Shown: positions 33,357 to 43,000 of the stretch, in pieces
Position numbering within the stretch: position 1 is the first letter of the stretch
How the letters are laid out: every line of letters starts with the position of its first letter
Assembly (NCBI GenBank): GCA_008638375.1
Contig: CM018050.1
Location: 30,595,723 to 30,659,722 of the forward strand
DNA: 64,000 bases
Direction of reading: 5' to 3'
DNA from: Nyssa sinensis
Lineage: Eukaryota; Streptophyta; Magnoliopsida; Cornales; Nyssaceae
The notes under the pieces: model-generated
What the model saw: only the letters and a program-made list of their open reading frames with translations
What the model was told of the DNA's origin: nothing
Database searches by the model: none
Program-made: the position numbers and the translations under genes

Positions 33357-36200
33357 TGTCACGCCCCGAATTTTCACAAACTCGGAGAGTGAGTGAAATG
33401 AAATAAGAAAAGTAAAGGAAAGGTCATTAAGGTGAATTCAATTAATTATGCATTTCTTCCCCCATGTTTCCCCCAAAATATTAAGTGAAGACTTGCCATT
33501 TAACTCAACCAAAATGGTTCCCTAATGTTGCTCAAGCATCTCTCCCAATTAATATTTGAAATAGTTTAAGTCATGCTCAAAAATGGCTTCTAAAATAGCC
33601 CACTCAATGTCTCTAAATATGCCCTTGGATAATAGTCCAAATGGGCCCCAAATGTCCTGAGACATGGGCCAAGAGTAAGTCAAAATGTCTACCAAAAATT
33701 GTCCTAGTAAGTGGCCAAACATGGCCTTGAAACATGACTAAAAAGTGTAAAAAAAATGCCTAACATGGCTTGATGTAATGGCCAAAAGTGGCCTAAAATG
33801 GGCTCCAAAAAGTAAGGTCAAGTATGTAATTAAATGGCCTTAAAATGGCCTTGAAGTGTAGATCATGAAGTGCCATAACATGGCCAAAACAGCGGCTGCG
33901 CAGCAAGCAAAGCAACAGCACGCGCAGCAGGGCAAGGCAGGGGCAGGCGGCCAGCAGTGCGCAACGTGCAAGCAGGTGCATTGGCGCGCAGGCGCTCGGC
34001 GCGCACGAGGGCTGCGGCTGGGGCATGTTAGTCTAAGTCACTGTACCGACTGCAAGCTAATTTTCCTGTTTCTACATTTTTGTTGTTCATGGCTACGAGC
34101 AAATTTCTCTATTTTCAATATTTTTTTCAAGTTTTTCAAGCCACTTTTCTTCCATTTTTAGCCCGTTTCCCCAAGGTTTCTAACCCTCCATTTTGAGCAC
34201 TTTTCTGACCTAATTAAAAGGTGTTTTACACATTTAACCAATTCTTTAATTTTTTTCAAAATTTTGACATAACCTCCTTTGTTTTCTAAGTCTTTTTCTC
34301 ACCTAATATACATGGTACATTTTACAATTACGGGTTTGCACATTCCATCCTCACTCGATGGCCACAATCTCATTGAATTTAAATATATACAATTCATCAC
34401 ACCTACACATATGCTTGAACTTTAAAGGTCACATCATCATGTTCATTACAACATATAAGGTCTTTTCCATTCTTTTCATAATACACAAATCTTTTACAAC
34501 ATCATTTCATATAGTTTAGAGCTTATGCCTTTGTACAACATCAAAATATGCCCCAAGGGCCAAAAATCCTCCATAGTCTACCTTTCCCTTCATCTTTCAA
34601 GACTTCATCAAGTCTTCAAGTACCGGGAGCCTCGTTTGTGATATGATATCCCACGAATGGGTCAGCTCAATTGCTGGTATAACACAATGCTAATGCTAGG
34701 AACAAATTTAAGGCGTGGCATGTGCAAGTGTACATTTTAAAAGCTATACATCTACCCATTCATCAATGCAATGCAAAGGTGATATGCATGACGCACGCAT
34801 GCAAACTCTATGCCACACCCATGTCTCGGTTTCATGGATCGCTCCCGTTGGTCCATCGAGTACCACTTTATGTCTCACTTCACGGTCCGTCCCCATTGGC
34901 ATGAGTACCAATGGCCAATTTTAGGTTTTTCACCACAGGATCTACACCCTCATAATGCATAGCACCAAGTGCTTAACTCACGCCATGCCTCCAAGGATTC
35001 ACACTATGCCAACATGCTTTGGTTTCATCCTTATGCAATTCAATGAAACATTTCATCAACACATGGAGCATGACTTAAAAATATGCCTCTTTCATAAAGT
35101 AAAGCATAACTTCAAATTCACAACACTTTGTCTACATGAATGTAAGTCACAATTCAATGAATTAAGCATATGATCAAGTCTCATGTTCACCACTTTAACA
35201 ATTTCTCAAAGGAAATACAAATACACAAACTACCAACTCATGAAATAATTCATAACTCTCAAACCGCAAGAGTTTCTCTACATGAACATAAGCTAGAATA
35301 CAATGAATCGCACATTCTAACAAGTTATATGTTCATCACTTTACCAAATTCTCAAAGAATAACAAAGAACATACAAGTACATAAATAATTAACTCTAGGT
35401 TTTCAAAGCAACTACCATCTAAGTGATTTTATAACATCAAGTAAACACCTAAATCATTTAATCAACACATAGAAAGGCAAGAAAACTCAAATCTATTCCT
35501 AACTTAGCAAGGTATCATACCTCGAATGGTTTTTCTCAAATTGAGGAAGTTGCGTTCGCTGCATAGCCAAATCGATCAGTGAGAATATAGTTCTTGTTGA
35601 GAGGAACAACTTCTTAGAAGGAACCTTTGTGAAAATCCAAGCCTAGAAATGTGTTTTGGAAGCTTGAATGTTGAAAAACCTAAGTTTTCTCTTCCCCTCT
35701 CTCTCCCTGCGCGTATTCTGCTCTTCTTCAGACCAAAATATGATTTTTTTGACTCTAAGGATTGTATTTATAGTCAAAGGGCAAAGGGGCAAAATGACCT
35801 TTTGCTCTTAATGAATTCGGGCCCCGTTATACTACAACCTATCCCGAAACACCTTAATTTGATATTTTGCTTTAACCAAAGTTCTTAAAATTATTTTAAA
35901 TGAAAATTTTTTAAAAAATAAATTTTCTCCTGTGGTCGGGTTTGGCCGGATCCACCAGGGCCACCTGGGATGCCTTTTTGGTCTAATTTTTGAAACTATC
36001 TCCGAACATATTCAAATTTTTACAGTAGGTGTATTTTAATATTCTAAGCATATTTCTCTTCTATGGCATACTAAAAATATGCTTCTAAATATTACTTACA
36101 TCTAAATGTGCATGTATAGTGCCCTACTGGCAAACAGTGCATAAATAGTGCCTTACCGGCTAAAAACGAAAAATTTACCCTCAATTTTCAGGTCTCTACA
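33357..36200 (-). mobile_element. Solo LTR (~2.84 kb, Tekay/Del-like) nested in the CRM 5' LTR
   Basis: Plus-strand ends are TGTCACGCCCCGAATTTTC and CAGGTCTCTACA, flanked by AACGT (33352-33356) and AATGT (36201-36205), a 5-base duplication with one mismatch. The empty site is visible in the 3' LTR as AAAACATCCTAAAC. On the minus strand it begins TGTAGAGACC, has a TATA box at 35772-35765, and ends ATTCGGGGCGTGACA, as Tekay/Del LTRs do. It has no primer site, polypurine tract or pol, so I infer LTR-LTR recombination removed the interior. A GC-rich island lies at 33,888-34,030. Confidence 0.85.
35765..35772 (-). promoter_or_regulatory. TATA box of the solo LTR
   Basis: The minus strand reads TATAAATA within GACTATAAATACAATCC, followed by a GA-rich leader. 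It fixes the LTR as minus-oriented. Confidence 0.65.
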
Positions 36201-36576
36201 AATGTTCTAAACTACCAACTAAAACTAATAAAAGAAATCCACTAAATGAGTTAAATAGGACCAAATGCCTATAACTATAAAAAAACATAAAATAAGCTCA
36301 CACGCCTATACTTAATGAAATAAAAAGTCTATATGAAACCACTAGGCTATGCCACCCTCCTTTGTAGCTTGTATCACATGGATTAAAGCTGGTTATTTTT
36401 CTTTCAAGCACATCTTGAATGTTGGGGTCTTGCTTGATGAATTTGCAAACTCGGCCCAAGTGGATTGCACCAATCCTTGCATTGCTTCCTTGATCTTCTT
36501 AGCTCTCAACCTTGTGATTGGCCCTTTTGGAACTTGTAAAGGATCTTTAAGACTTAGTCCATCATGGTGCCTATCA

Positions 36577-36581
36577 AGGAC
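36577..36581. repeat. Target-site duplication AGGAC, right copy
   Basis: Exact partner of the copy at 25107-25111. Confidence 0.85.
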
Positions 36582-37340
36582 GAGGAGGTGAGGTGGTTTG
36601 TGAGGTAAGGTGAGTGGAAGAAAAAGTCTCTTGATTTTGCTCGGAAGTGGGAGCAGATTTGGGGACCCATCCTTGGTTAATAGGCTTGTACCCCATGGAC
36701 TTAAGAGTCCATTTGGTGTAGATGTCTATGTGGATGGGGACATAGAAATCGATTTCACCACCAATATTAATTTGGTGATATTTGAAGAGAGTGGTGAGGT
36801 GGTTGCCATATGGGGTGGTTGTCTATGACTCGTTTCTTTTTAGGCAATCATTCATGTGATGAATGATGATATGAGGGAGGTTGACCTTTTTATAGTTAAG
36901 GATGCACCAAATTAGAACACGTCTATGTAGGAGACAAAATGTCGTTCACCGACACGTGGAAGAATGTTGTTGGTTATCATGTGGTGAATAAGGTGGGATT
37001 TTAAAGGTGAGCCGTGAGGCTTTAGGTTTGAAGACCTCGGTTATGTTAGGGTTACCACACATTTGTGATATGGTCGTGAGAGGATCAAATCTATCACGCA
37101 CTACACAAGTGTTGGTAGTGAACTCTTGGAAACCCCCTTGTGAGATATTGAAGATATCATAGACGATTTTGAGTTTGAGTGAGATGGGATGATCAAGAAC
37201 CCATGATGAAGCATTGAGACCCTTAGACATCTCAAAATAAGCGTTGAAAAGTTGGACGAGTTGGGTGTATTGAATGTTGGAAGATGAAAGGAACTTGGTC
37301 CAAACAAGGTAATTAAAGTGAGTACTTATTAGAATGGATT
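36582..37340 (-). pseudogene. Plant repeat-encoded ORF, N-terminal/central part
   Basis: The 94-codon frame 37230-36946 (SKGLNASSWVLDHPISLKLK, GNPNITEVFKPKASRL, then PPYSPHDNQQHSSTCR) continues through a stop as LLHRRVLIWCIL and IIIHHMNDCLKR, then TPYGNHLTTLFKYHQINIGG, and WTLKSMGYKPINQGWVPK. I recall this wording from many repetitive ORFs in plant genomes annotated as retrotransposon- or transposon-associated. The insertion of CRM at 36,581 separates it from its C-terminal piece at 24,780-25,106. Two or more stops show it is dead. Function unknown. Confidence 0.55.
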
Positions 37341-37514
37341 CGGAGTCAAAGAAGGGGGAGCTAATAGTTTAACCATACTCAACGTGTCGATGTTAAATGT
37401 CCTTGTTGAACTTTTGTATGATATCACGGAAGTATAACATTTTGTTTAAATTACTAGCACTAGTTACATACTCTAATAGAATTCAAGGCAATTTTAAGGT
37501 GCTTTAAATACATT

Positions 37515-38160
37515 TCAACTATTGCACAAAGAGCTGAAGGCATTCATTAGCCAAATATATTACAAAAAGAAAGTTTTTAAATATTGTTTGAGACAGTATT
37601 TGACAATATGTTTCAAATTAGAAGTGTGTTACTCACAGTCATGTAAACATGATAATAACGCATTGGATATGAAATACAAAAATGGTCAAAATTTCATAAT
37701 TATCAATTAATTTATAAATAAATTAATAAGGGTGGAATTATTTCAACTCTTGCTTGTACATTTGCATTCTAAAAAATATATTTTTAATATAAATCTTTTT
37801 AGGAGTACAAGTGTACAAAGGGAGCCCCAAATAGCTTTCTCCAATACTAAAAGGAAAGGTTCGCATTTGACATACAAGCTTAAAATAATTTGATACTAAA
37901 GTCATAATACTTAAAAGACTAGCTACTTGAGTTTTTCTTTTGCATTAATTATAAAATTAAAATTCAAAGAAATTGCTATATTAAATATATCATAATCAAT
38001 TACCTAACTTATTGTTTGGTTCAACAAATTTGATCAAAAATAGGGAAAATGTTTTTTTCTTGTATTTTCTTTTTCACTAAAATAATATTAGAAATTAAGG
38101 TGTTGTTTAATTTGAAAATTTAATGAAAAGAATATTTTCACCGAACCAAACAAAACTTTC
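37515..38160 (+). repeat. Dispersed repeat shared with 14,345-14,995, copy B
   Basis: Colinear with copy A in the same orientation, with indels, notably extra sequence at about 37,585-37,670. Non-coding. Confidence 0.65.
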
Positions 38161-38315
38161 CATTCCTTTGGAAGTTATGAAGCGAAAAAGAAAAGAAAGA
38201 AAAAAAAAAGGAAAATAAATTAAAATAAAAGTGAAAAGATAAGAAAAAAATAAAAAAAAATATTTATTTTTATCTTGTTTGACAATTCTGGAGAGAAAAT
38301 TAAAGAAAATCATTA

Positions 38316-39470
38316 TTTCGTATTTGAATGATTAGTGAGAGAAAAAAAAAAGCGTATAAAAAATCATTTGATAATTATATCATTTTTTCTCTTTATGTTT
38401 AGAATTTTTAATTTTTTTATTTATGAGTATTTTCGGTATTGCAACAAATTTATTAAATACACTTTCTTTTTTCTCTTCAATTTTTTTTTTTTTTTTTTTT
38501 TCAGTTTTGGAGAGATCGGTGAAGTGGTTTAAAACACTCAAACTTTATCTTTTATTATTTTCTTTTCTCTGGATTAAAAACTTTCAAATAAAATATTTAA
38601 TTATCTCTCCATCTTAGCAGTTCGTTTGGATGGAGAAAATTTGAGAAAAAAGAAAAGATTAAGGTGGAGAGATAGTTAAATCTCTCCTTTGGAAGTTTTT
38701 AATGGAGATAAAAGAAAATAATAAGGGAGAAAGTTTGAAGGTTTTAACCCACTTCTTAAATCTCTACAAAAGTAGAGAGATTTGTAGCATAAAGAAAACA
38801 TTTTAATGATTTTTTTCAAATACTAAAAATACTCATAAATGAAAAAATTAAAAATTCTAAAGAGTATAACTGTCAAATGATTTTTTTATACTTTTTTTTA
38901 TTTCCTCCCCCACTAATCACTCAAACAAGAAATAATGACATTATTTTTGTTTCTTTTCTTCTTAAACTATCAATGAATAATTTTTTTTCTTTTCTCTTCT
39001 ATTTTAAATTTTCTTTTCTTTTATCTTTGGAACTTTCAAACGAATTGTAAATCTCATTTGGATGGAGAGAATTGAAAAGAAAAAAGAAAAGAAAATATAA
39101 AGATGAAGATATAGTTAAATGTCTCGTTTGGAATGTTTTAATAAAGAGAAAAGAAAAGAATAGAAAAGTATAGGAGATAGTTTGAGAGTTTTAGTCCACT
39201 CTTCCAATCTCTTCAAAAATGAAAAGATTTTGAGAGAAAAGAAAATATATTTAATAATTTTTTTTGAACTACCAAAATATTCATAAATAAAAGAATTAAA
39301 AATTTTAAACATAAAAAATATATAAGGTTGTCAAATAATTTTTTATACTTTTTTTTCTCCCACAAATCATTCAAATAAAAAATAATGACTTTTTTTTTCT
39401 TATACTATCAATTAAGATATAGATGAACATTTTTTTTTTTTTATCTATTTTAATTTTTTCTTTATTCTCC
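38316..39470. repeat. Large foldback with a third, direct arm
   Basis: The arm at about 38,330-38,625 and its inverted copy at about 38,630-38,940 mirror each other around TCTCTCCATCTTAG/GGTGGAGAGATAG: for example AAAATCATTTGATAATTATA left and TATAACTGTCAAATGATTTT right. A further copy, direct to the second arm, runs 39,047-39,470 and starts CTCATTTGGATGGAGAG. The arms are pyrimidine/purine-biased and non-coding. Similar GTTTGGATGAGATGATTTGG modules recur at 53.2-54.2 kb. Confidence 0.7.
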
Positions 39471-39955
39471 AAGCAAACTATTGGCAGAATTTTTTACTAA
39501 ATTCACATGGTTTATGTTTGATTTAATTTGACCCATACAAATTTTCATTTATTTACTAAATTCAAGAATTTTTTTAAATCAATTCTAATTTTTTAAAGAA
39601 ATTTTAACTTCAATATACGAGTTTAATGTGATTTTAAATCAACAAGAATTAAGAAATATTCAAAATTTTGTTAATTTTTACAAATTATTGTAAATTATTA
39701 TTAATTTAAAATTATATTTTAAAATATAATTTTAAACCCGTATTTTGGTAATATAATTTTATTAAAAAAACTGACAATAAAATCACGCATGAAAGATTCA
39801 ATTTAAAAAACTACGTTTGATTCGCATCGTGTTAACACTCGAAAAGTCAAACCCATGTTGTGGAAAACACGTTCCCTTCTGACAGACATGTATACTATAG
39901 TCTTTGAAAGCATTTCCAACTTCAAGTTCCAAAAATCAACGAGTCGCGTCTTCTC
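39471..39955. other. Presumed FAX1 upstream region
   Basis: Very AT-rich up to 39,800, then more balanced. No convincing TATA box at the expected place; the promoter may be TATA-less, as is common for plastid-protein genes. Confidence 0.4.
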
Positions 39956-39977
39956 CTCTCTCTCTCTCTCTCTCTCT
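39956..39977. repeat. CT microsatellite in the FAX1 5' leader
   Basis: About eleven CT units lie 35-56 bases upstream of the FAX1 ATG. Pyrimidine tracts here are a common feature of plant leaders and core promoters. Confidence 0.85.
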
Positions 39978-40011
39978 TTTGTGTTTTCATTTCGAGTCAT
40001 TTTCACCAATC

Positions 40012-43000
40012 ATGCCATCAGCAATCTCTCAGCTATCGTGCTTCTCTTCAATCAACCGCGGACTACAGCTACGCACTCGATCAACTCCATGGCCCACTCT
40101 TCGTCCAAAGGTACGACCTTTCTTTTCCCCACTCCCTCAAACCCTAATTTTCTCAGCTGCCTTTTGGTTCCCGGTAAGATGCAAGTGAAAAGTAAAACTC
40201 TGTCCATTTGAGCATGATATAACAGAAAACTGGAGATTGGAAATTGTATTTTCGTTTGCTTTATTTCATTTTCTTGGATTGTGGGCCTTGGCGCAAGGTT
40301 AAGTTTACTCTATTGTGATCTGTAAGTTACGAATTCTATTCACGCAAAAAGCCTCCACTTGCAGGGTAAGGCTGTGTATATCTAACCCTTACGGGACTCG
40401 TAGTGGGGAGCCTCGTGGGCTAGCTCTTTTATTTCATTTTCTTGGCAACCAAAACTTGCCGTGAATTTATATGTACTTTAATGAGATTAGGGTCTTTCGG
40501 GTTTAAATTTAATAAAATTCTATTTTGTCATAGATGGATGTTTTAAGTTGCAAATGCCGAATGACATGACGGATTCTCGTAGCATGGAATGATGTATGTA
40601 TATATTTTGTTCACGTCACTTCGAATTTCTCTGTAATTGTTGCCTTGTTGTTGAGGAATCAATGTCTTCTATGTATGTTTGGATATGGTGTATAAATTAT
40701 GATATTGACATGAAGGGCTGTGAAAAGATGGAGTGAAATTACTTGCATGTGTTTTTGGAACTAATTGTAAAGGTTAATCCAATTGTTTCAATGCTTGCCG
40801 ATGTATTACTGGAGTATGGGAAAGTAGCAATTTGCTGGGATATCATTTTGAATGTGACTTGGCCTAAATTGCTGACGTATGGACCTAAGCAATCTGAGCT
40901 TGGAAATTTCTGTTTTAAGAGGAAGTGATAGCAGATACTTAATGGGTAAATTGCAGTAGATTCTTGCAACTATATGCTCCTGCTCGTTATGGAAACCAGA
41001 GATATCTATGGACCAAGAGTTATAGATTTGTTCAGTGAAAGTTTTATTTTGTAAAAGTTTAATGGAACTCTCAGAGGACAGCGTCATAGATTTTACCTTG
41101 CTACTGCTGTTGTCAAAAGATCTAATGAGTATAGAAGATCAAGAATGACACAAATTTGAGGTCATTTATATGAAGTTCCCTCAAATTTTCCTTTTGCCTC
41201 AAATAGAGAAGCCATGGTAGCTGAATGCTCATCCGTTATAGGTAATTAGGTGGTTTGGAACCCCCTAAGTTCAGGAGGGGTTTTCACGATTGGGAGTAGG
41301 GGGAGGTTATGGCTTTGTTGGATGAGTTTTATCGTTTGGAGATTTATGTGGGGACCAGGATGACGCTATTTGGTGGACGGCCAAGGTTGGGGGCGCTTTT
41401 CAGTTAGATCTTTTTATAAAGTGTTAGCCAGCTGAGGTGTTGAAGGCTTTTATTGGGAAAGTATATGTGTCCCAAAGTACCTTTCAAGGTGGCATTTTTG
41501 GGTGGGCTACCTTATGGAATGCAATTCTTCCGACAGATTATTTAAAAGAGGGTAATTGGAGAGGATAAAATGGTTTGGGCCATAAATAAAGAAAAGAAGT
41601 TCATGGTTCGTTCCTATTATAAACAATTGGTAGGAAGCGGAAACTATATCTTTTCTTGGAAGAATATTTGGAAAACGAGAGTGCCTAGTAAAGTCACATT
41701 TTTTGCTTGGGTGGTGGTGGCTTGAGAGACTATTTTGACAATGGACAACTTGCACAAGAGAGACTACCACCTTTCTAGCTGGTGTTGTTTCTGTAAGAAT
41801 GTGGAGGAATCGGTGAATCACATTCTTCTTCAGTGTTCATTGGTTAGAGAATTATGGACACTGTTTTTCACTTTGTTTGGATTAAGTTGGGTGATCGGTG
41901 ATGCCGGCTACAATTAGGGAGTTTTTTGGGTTGGAGGTGCCACAGTGTAAGGTTGGAATTGAAGCTTGCTTGGAGTATGGCTCCTCCTCTTTGCATTATA
42001 TGGAGTCTTGGAGAAATATAAGGACTTTTGAGGGGGTGGGAACTCCTCTTTGGTGCTTTAAAGACAATGTTCTTAAGTCGTTTTTCTTTTGGTGTAAAGA
42101 AGCTAGTTCTATATATTTAGATGATTATATCAATTTTTTTGGGGGAGCCTTAGGCTTTATTTTTTGTAGCCATTCACTTTTTTTGTACACAGGGTTCACC
42201 CTCCTTGGGCACCTCATATATGCATCCATACAAGGGGGCTTCCATCTGCGAATAGATGCCCCATGTGTAAAAGGGAGGAGAAGACAATAGACCACTTCCT
42301 CCTCCATTGTGTGGTGGTACAAGGGTTCTTCCAAGCGTGGAATGGAGGTTACAAGAGAAGGGTACGGAGCACTTGGGTTGTGCTACCGTTATTATTATTT
42401 TTTTTTTGTGCATTTAGAGAAAGCGGAATAGAGAATTTTTGAAGGAAAAGAGTTGTCCTTTTTAGAGTTAAAACTTTTTTTTTTTTTAGTTGAGAATTTT
42501 GTATCTACGGAATTGGTCGGGTACACGCTTCCTCTATAGATGCTTTTAGTAGAAATTTTGGGAATCACAAGGATCTAGTTTTTGTGTGAGTTGTCTTTGT
42601 TTGTATATGAGTTCGTCCCCTTGGGCAGTTTTCAATGAATATTTATTTATCAAAAAAAAAAAATACATTAGAAATTACCCTGTGTAATTCAATTGGGAAT
42701 GAAGGAATAAATGATCTATTATTTAGCTATCCACCATGCCCACAGAGAATAAATTGGGGGAAAAGGTTTATGCTTTTTTTTTTGTTTTTGGGGGGGTGGG
42801 GTTGAGTTCAGATTTCTCTAAAGACATTATACATTGTTATGTTTTGACCAGAGCTTGTGGAAGGGATGCACTTTGACTATGGAACTTGTGGAAACAATCC
42901 ACTCTCGTCTGTGGCGTAAACTCTCTATCATTTTGAAGGAAACTTCATCGATAACCAAAAGGGAAAAAAAAGAAGAGGTTTTCAGTCTTCACATTATTTC

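Larger units (their letters stand above)
25112..36576 (-). mobile_element. CRM-type chromovirus (Ty3/gypsy) with nested insertions
   Basis: A structurally near-complete LTR retrotransposon on the minus strand. It has a 5' LTR (36576-33012, interrupted), a primer-binding site, a leader carrying a foreign LTR-like piece, gag, protease, RT-RNase H, integrase, a polypurine tract and a 3' LTR (25824-25112). The 5-base target duplication AGGAC is present on both sides (25107-25111, 36577-36581). The pol frame reads through the polypurine tract and about 78 codons into the 3' LTR, a hallmark of the CRM (centromeric retrotransposon) clade. RT and integrase motifs also fit CRM. Over the first 345 LTR bases I count about 26 mismatches between LTRs, so this is an old insertion. 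Nonsense codons and frameshifts make it inactive. Confidence 0.88.
33012..36576 (-). mobile_element. 5' LTR of the CRM element, interrupted by a solo LTR
   Basis: The pieces 33012-33356 and 36206-36576 together make about 716 bases and align along the whole 3' LTR (713 bases). On the minus strand they start TGATAGGCACC and end AGGTTCACATCA. The 36,355-36,576 part also encodes the C-terminal end of pol, as expected if pol overlaps the LTR. Confidence 0.88.

Noticed and set aside
33012..36576. Tandem retroelement array sharing one LTR, because integrase C-terminal coding sequence lies beyond what first seemed the LTR edge (36,354)
   Set aside because: The AGGAC duplication at 25,107 and 36,577 and the polypurine tract at 25,825 show the LTR itself is about 715 bases and includes the pol 3' end. 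One element explains everything.
36610..36828. 72-codon plus-strand frame
   Set aside because: It is the antisense shadow of the minus-strand repeat ORF that continues through this segment.
39855..40211. 118-codon frame starting at 39,855 as the FAX1 start
   Set aside because: It is in a different frame from the spliced coding sequence. Only the ATG at 40,012 joins exon 2 in frame and gives a transit peptide.
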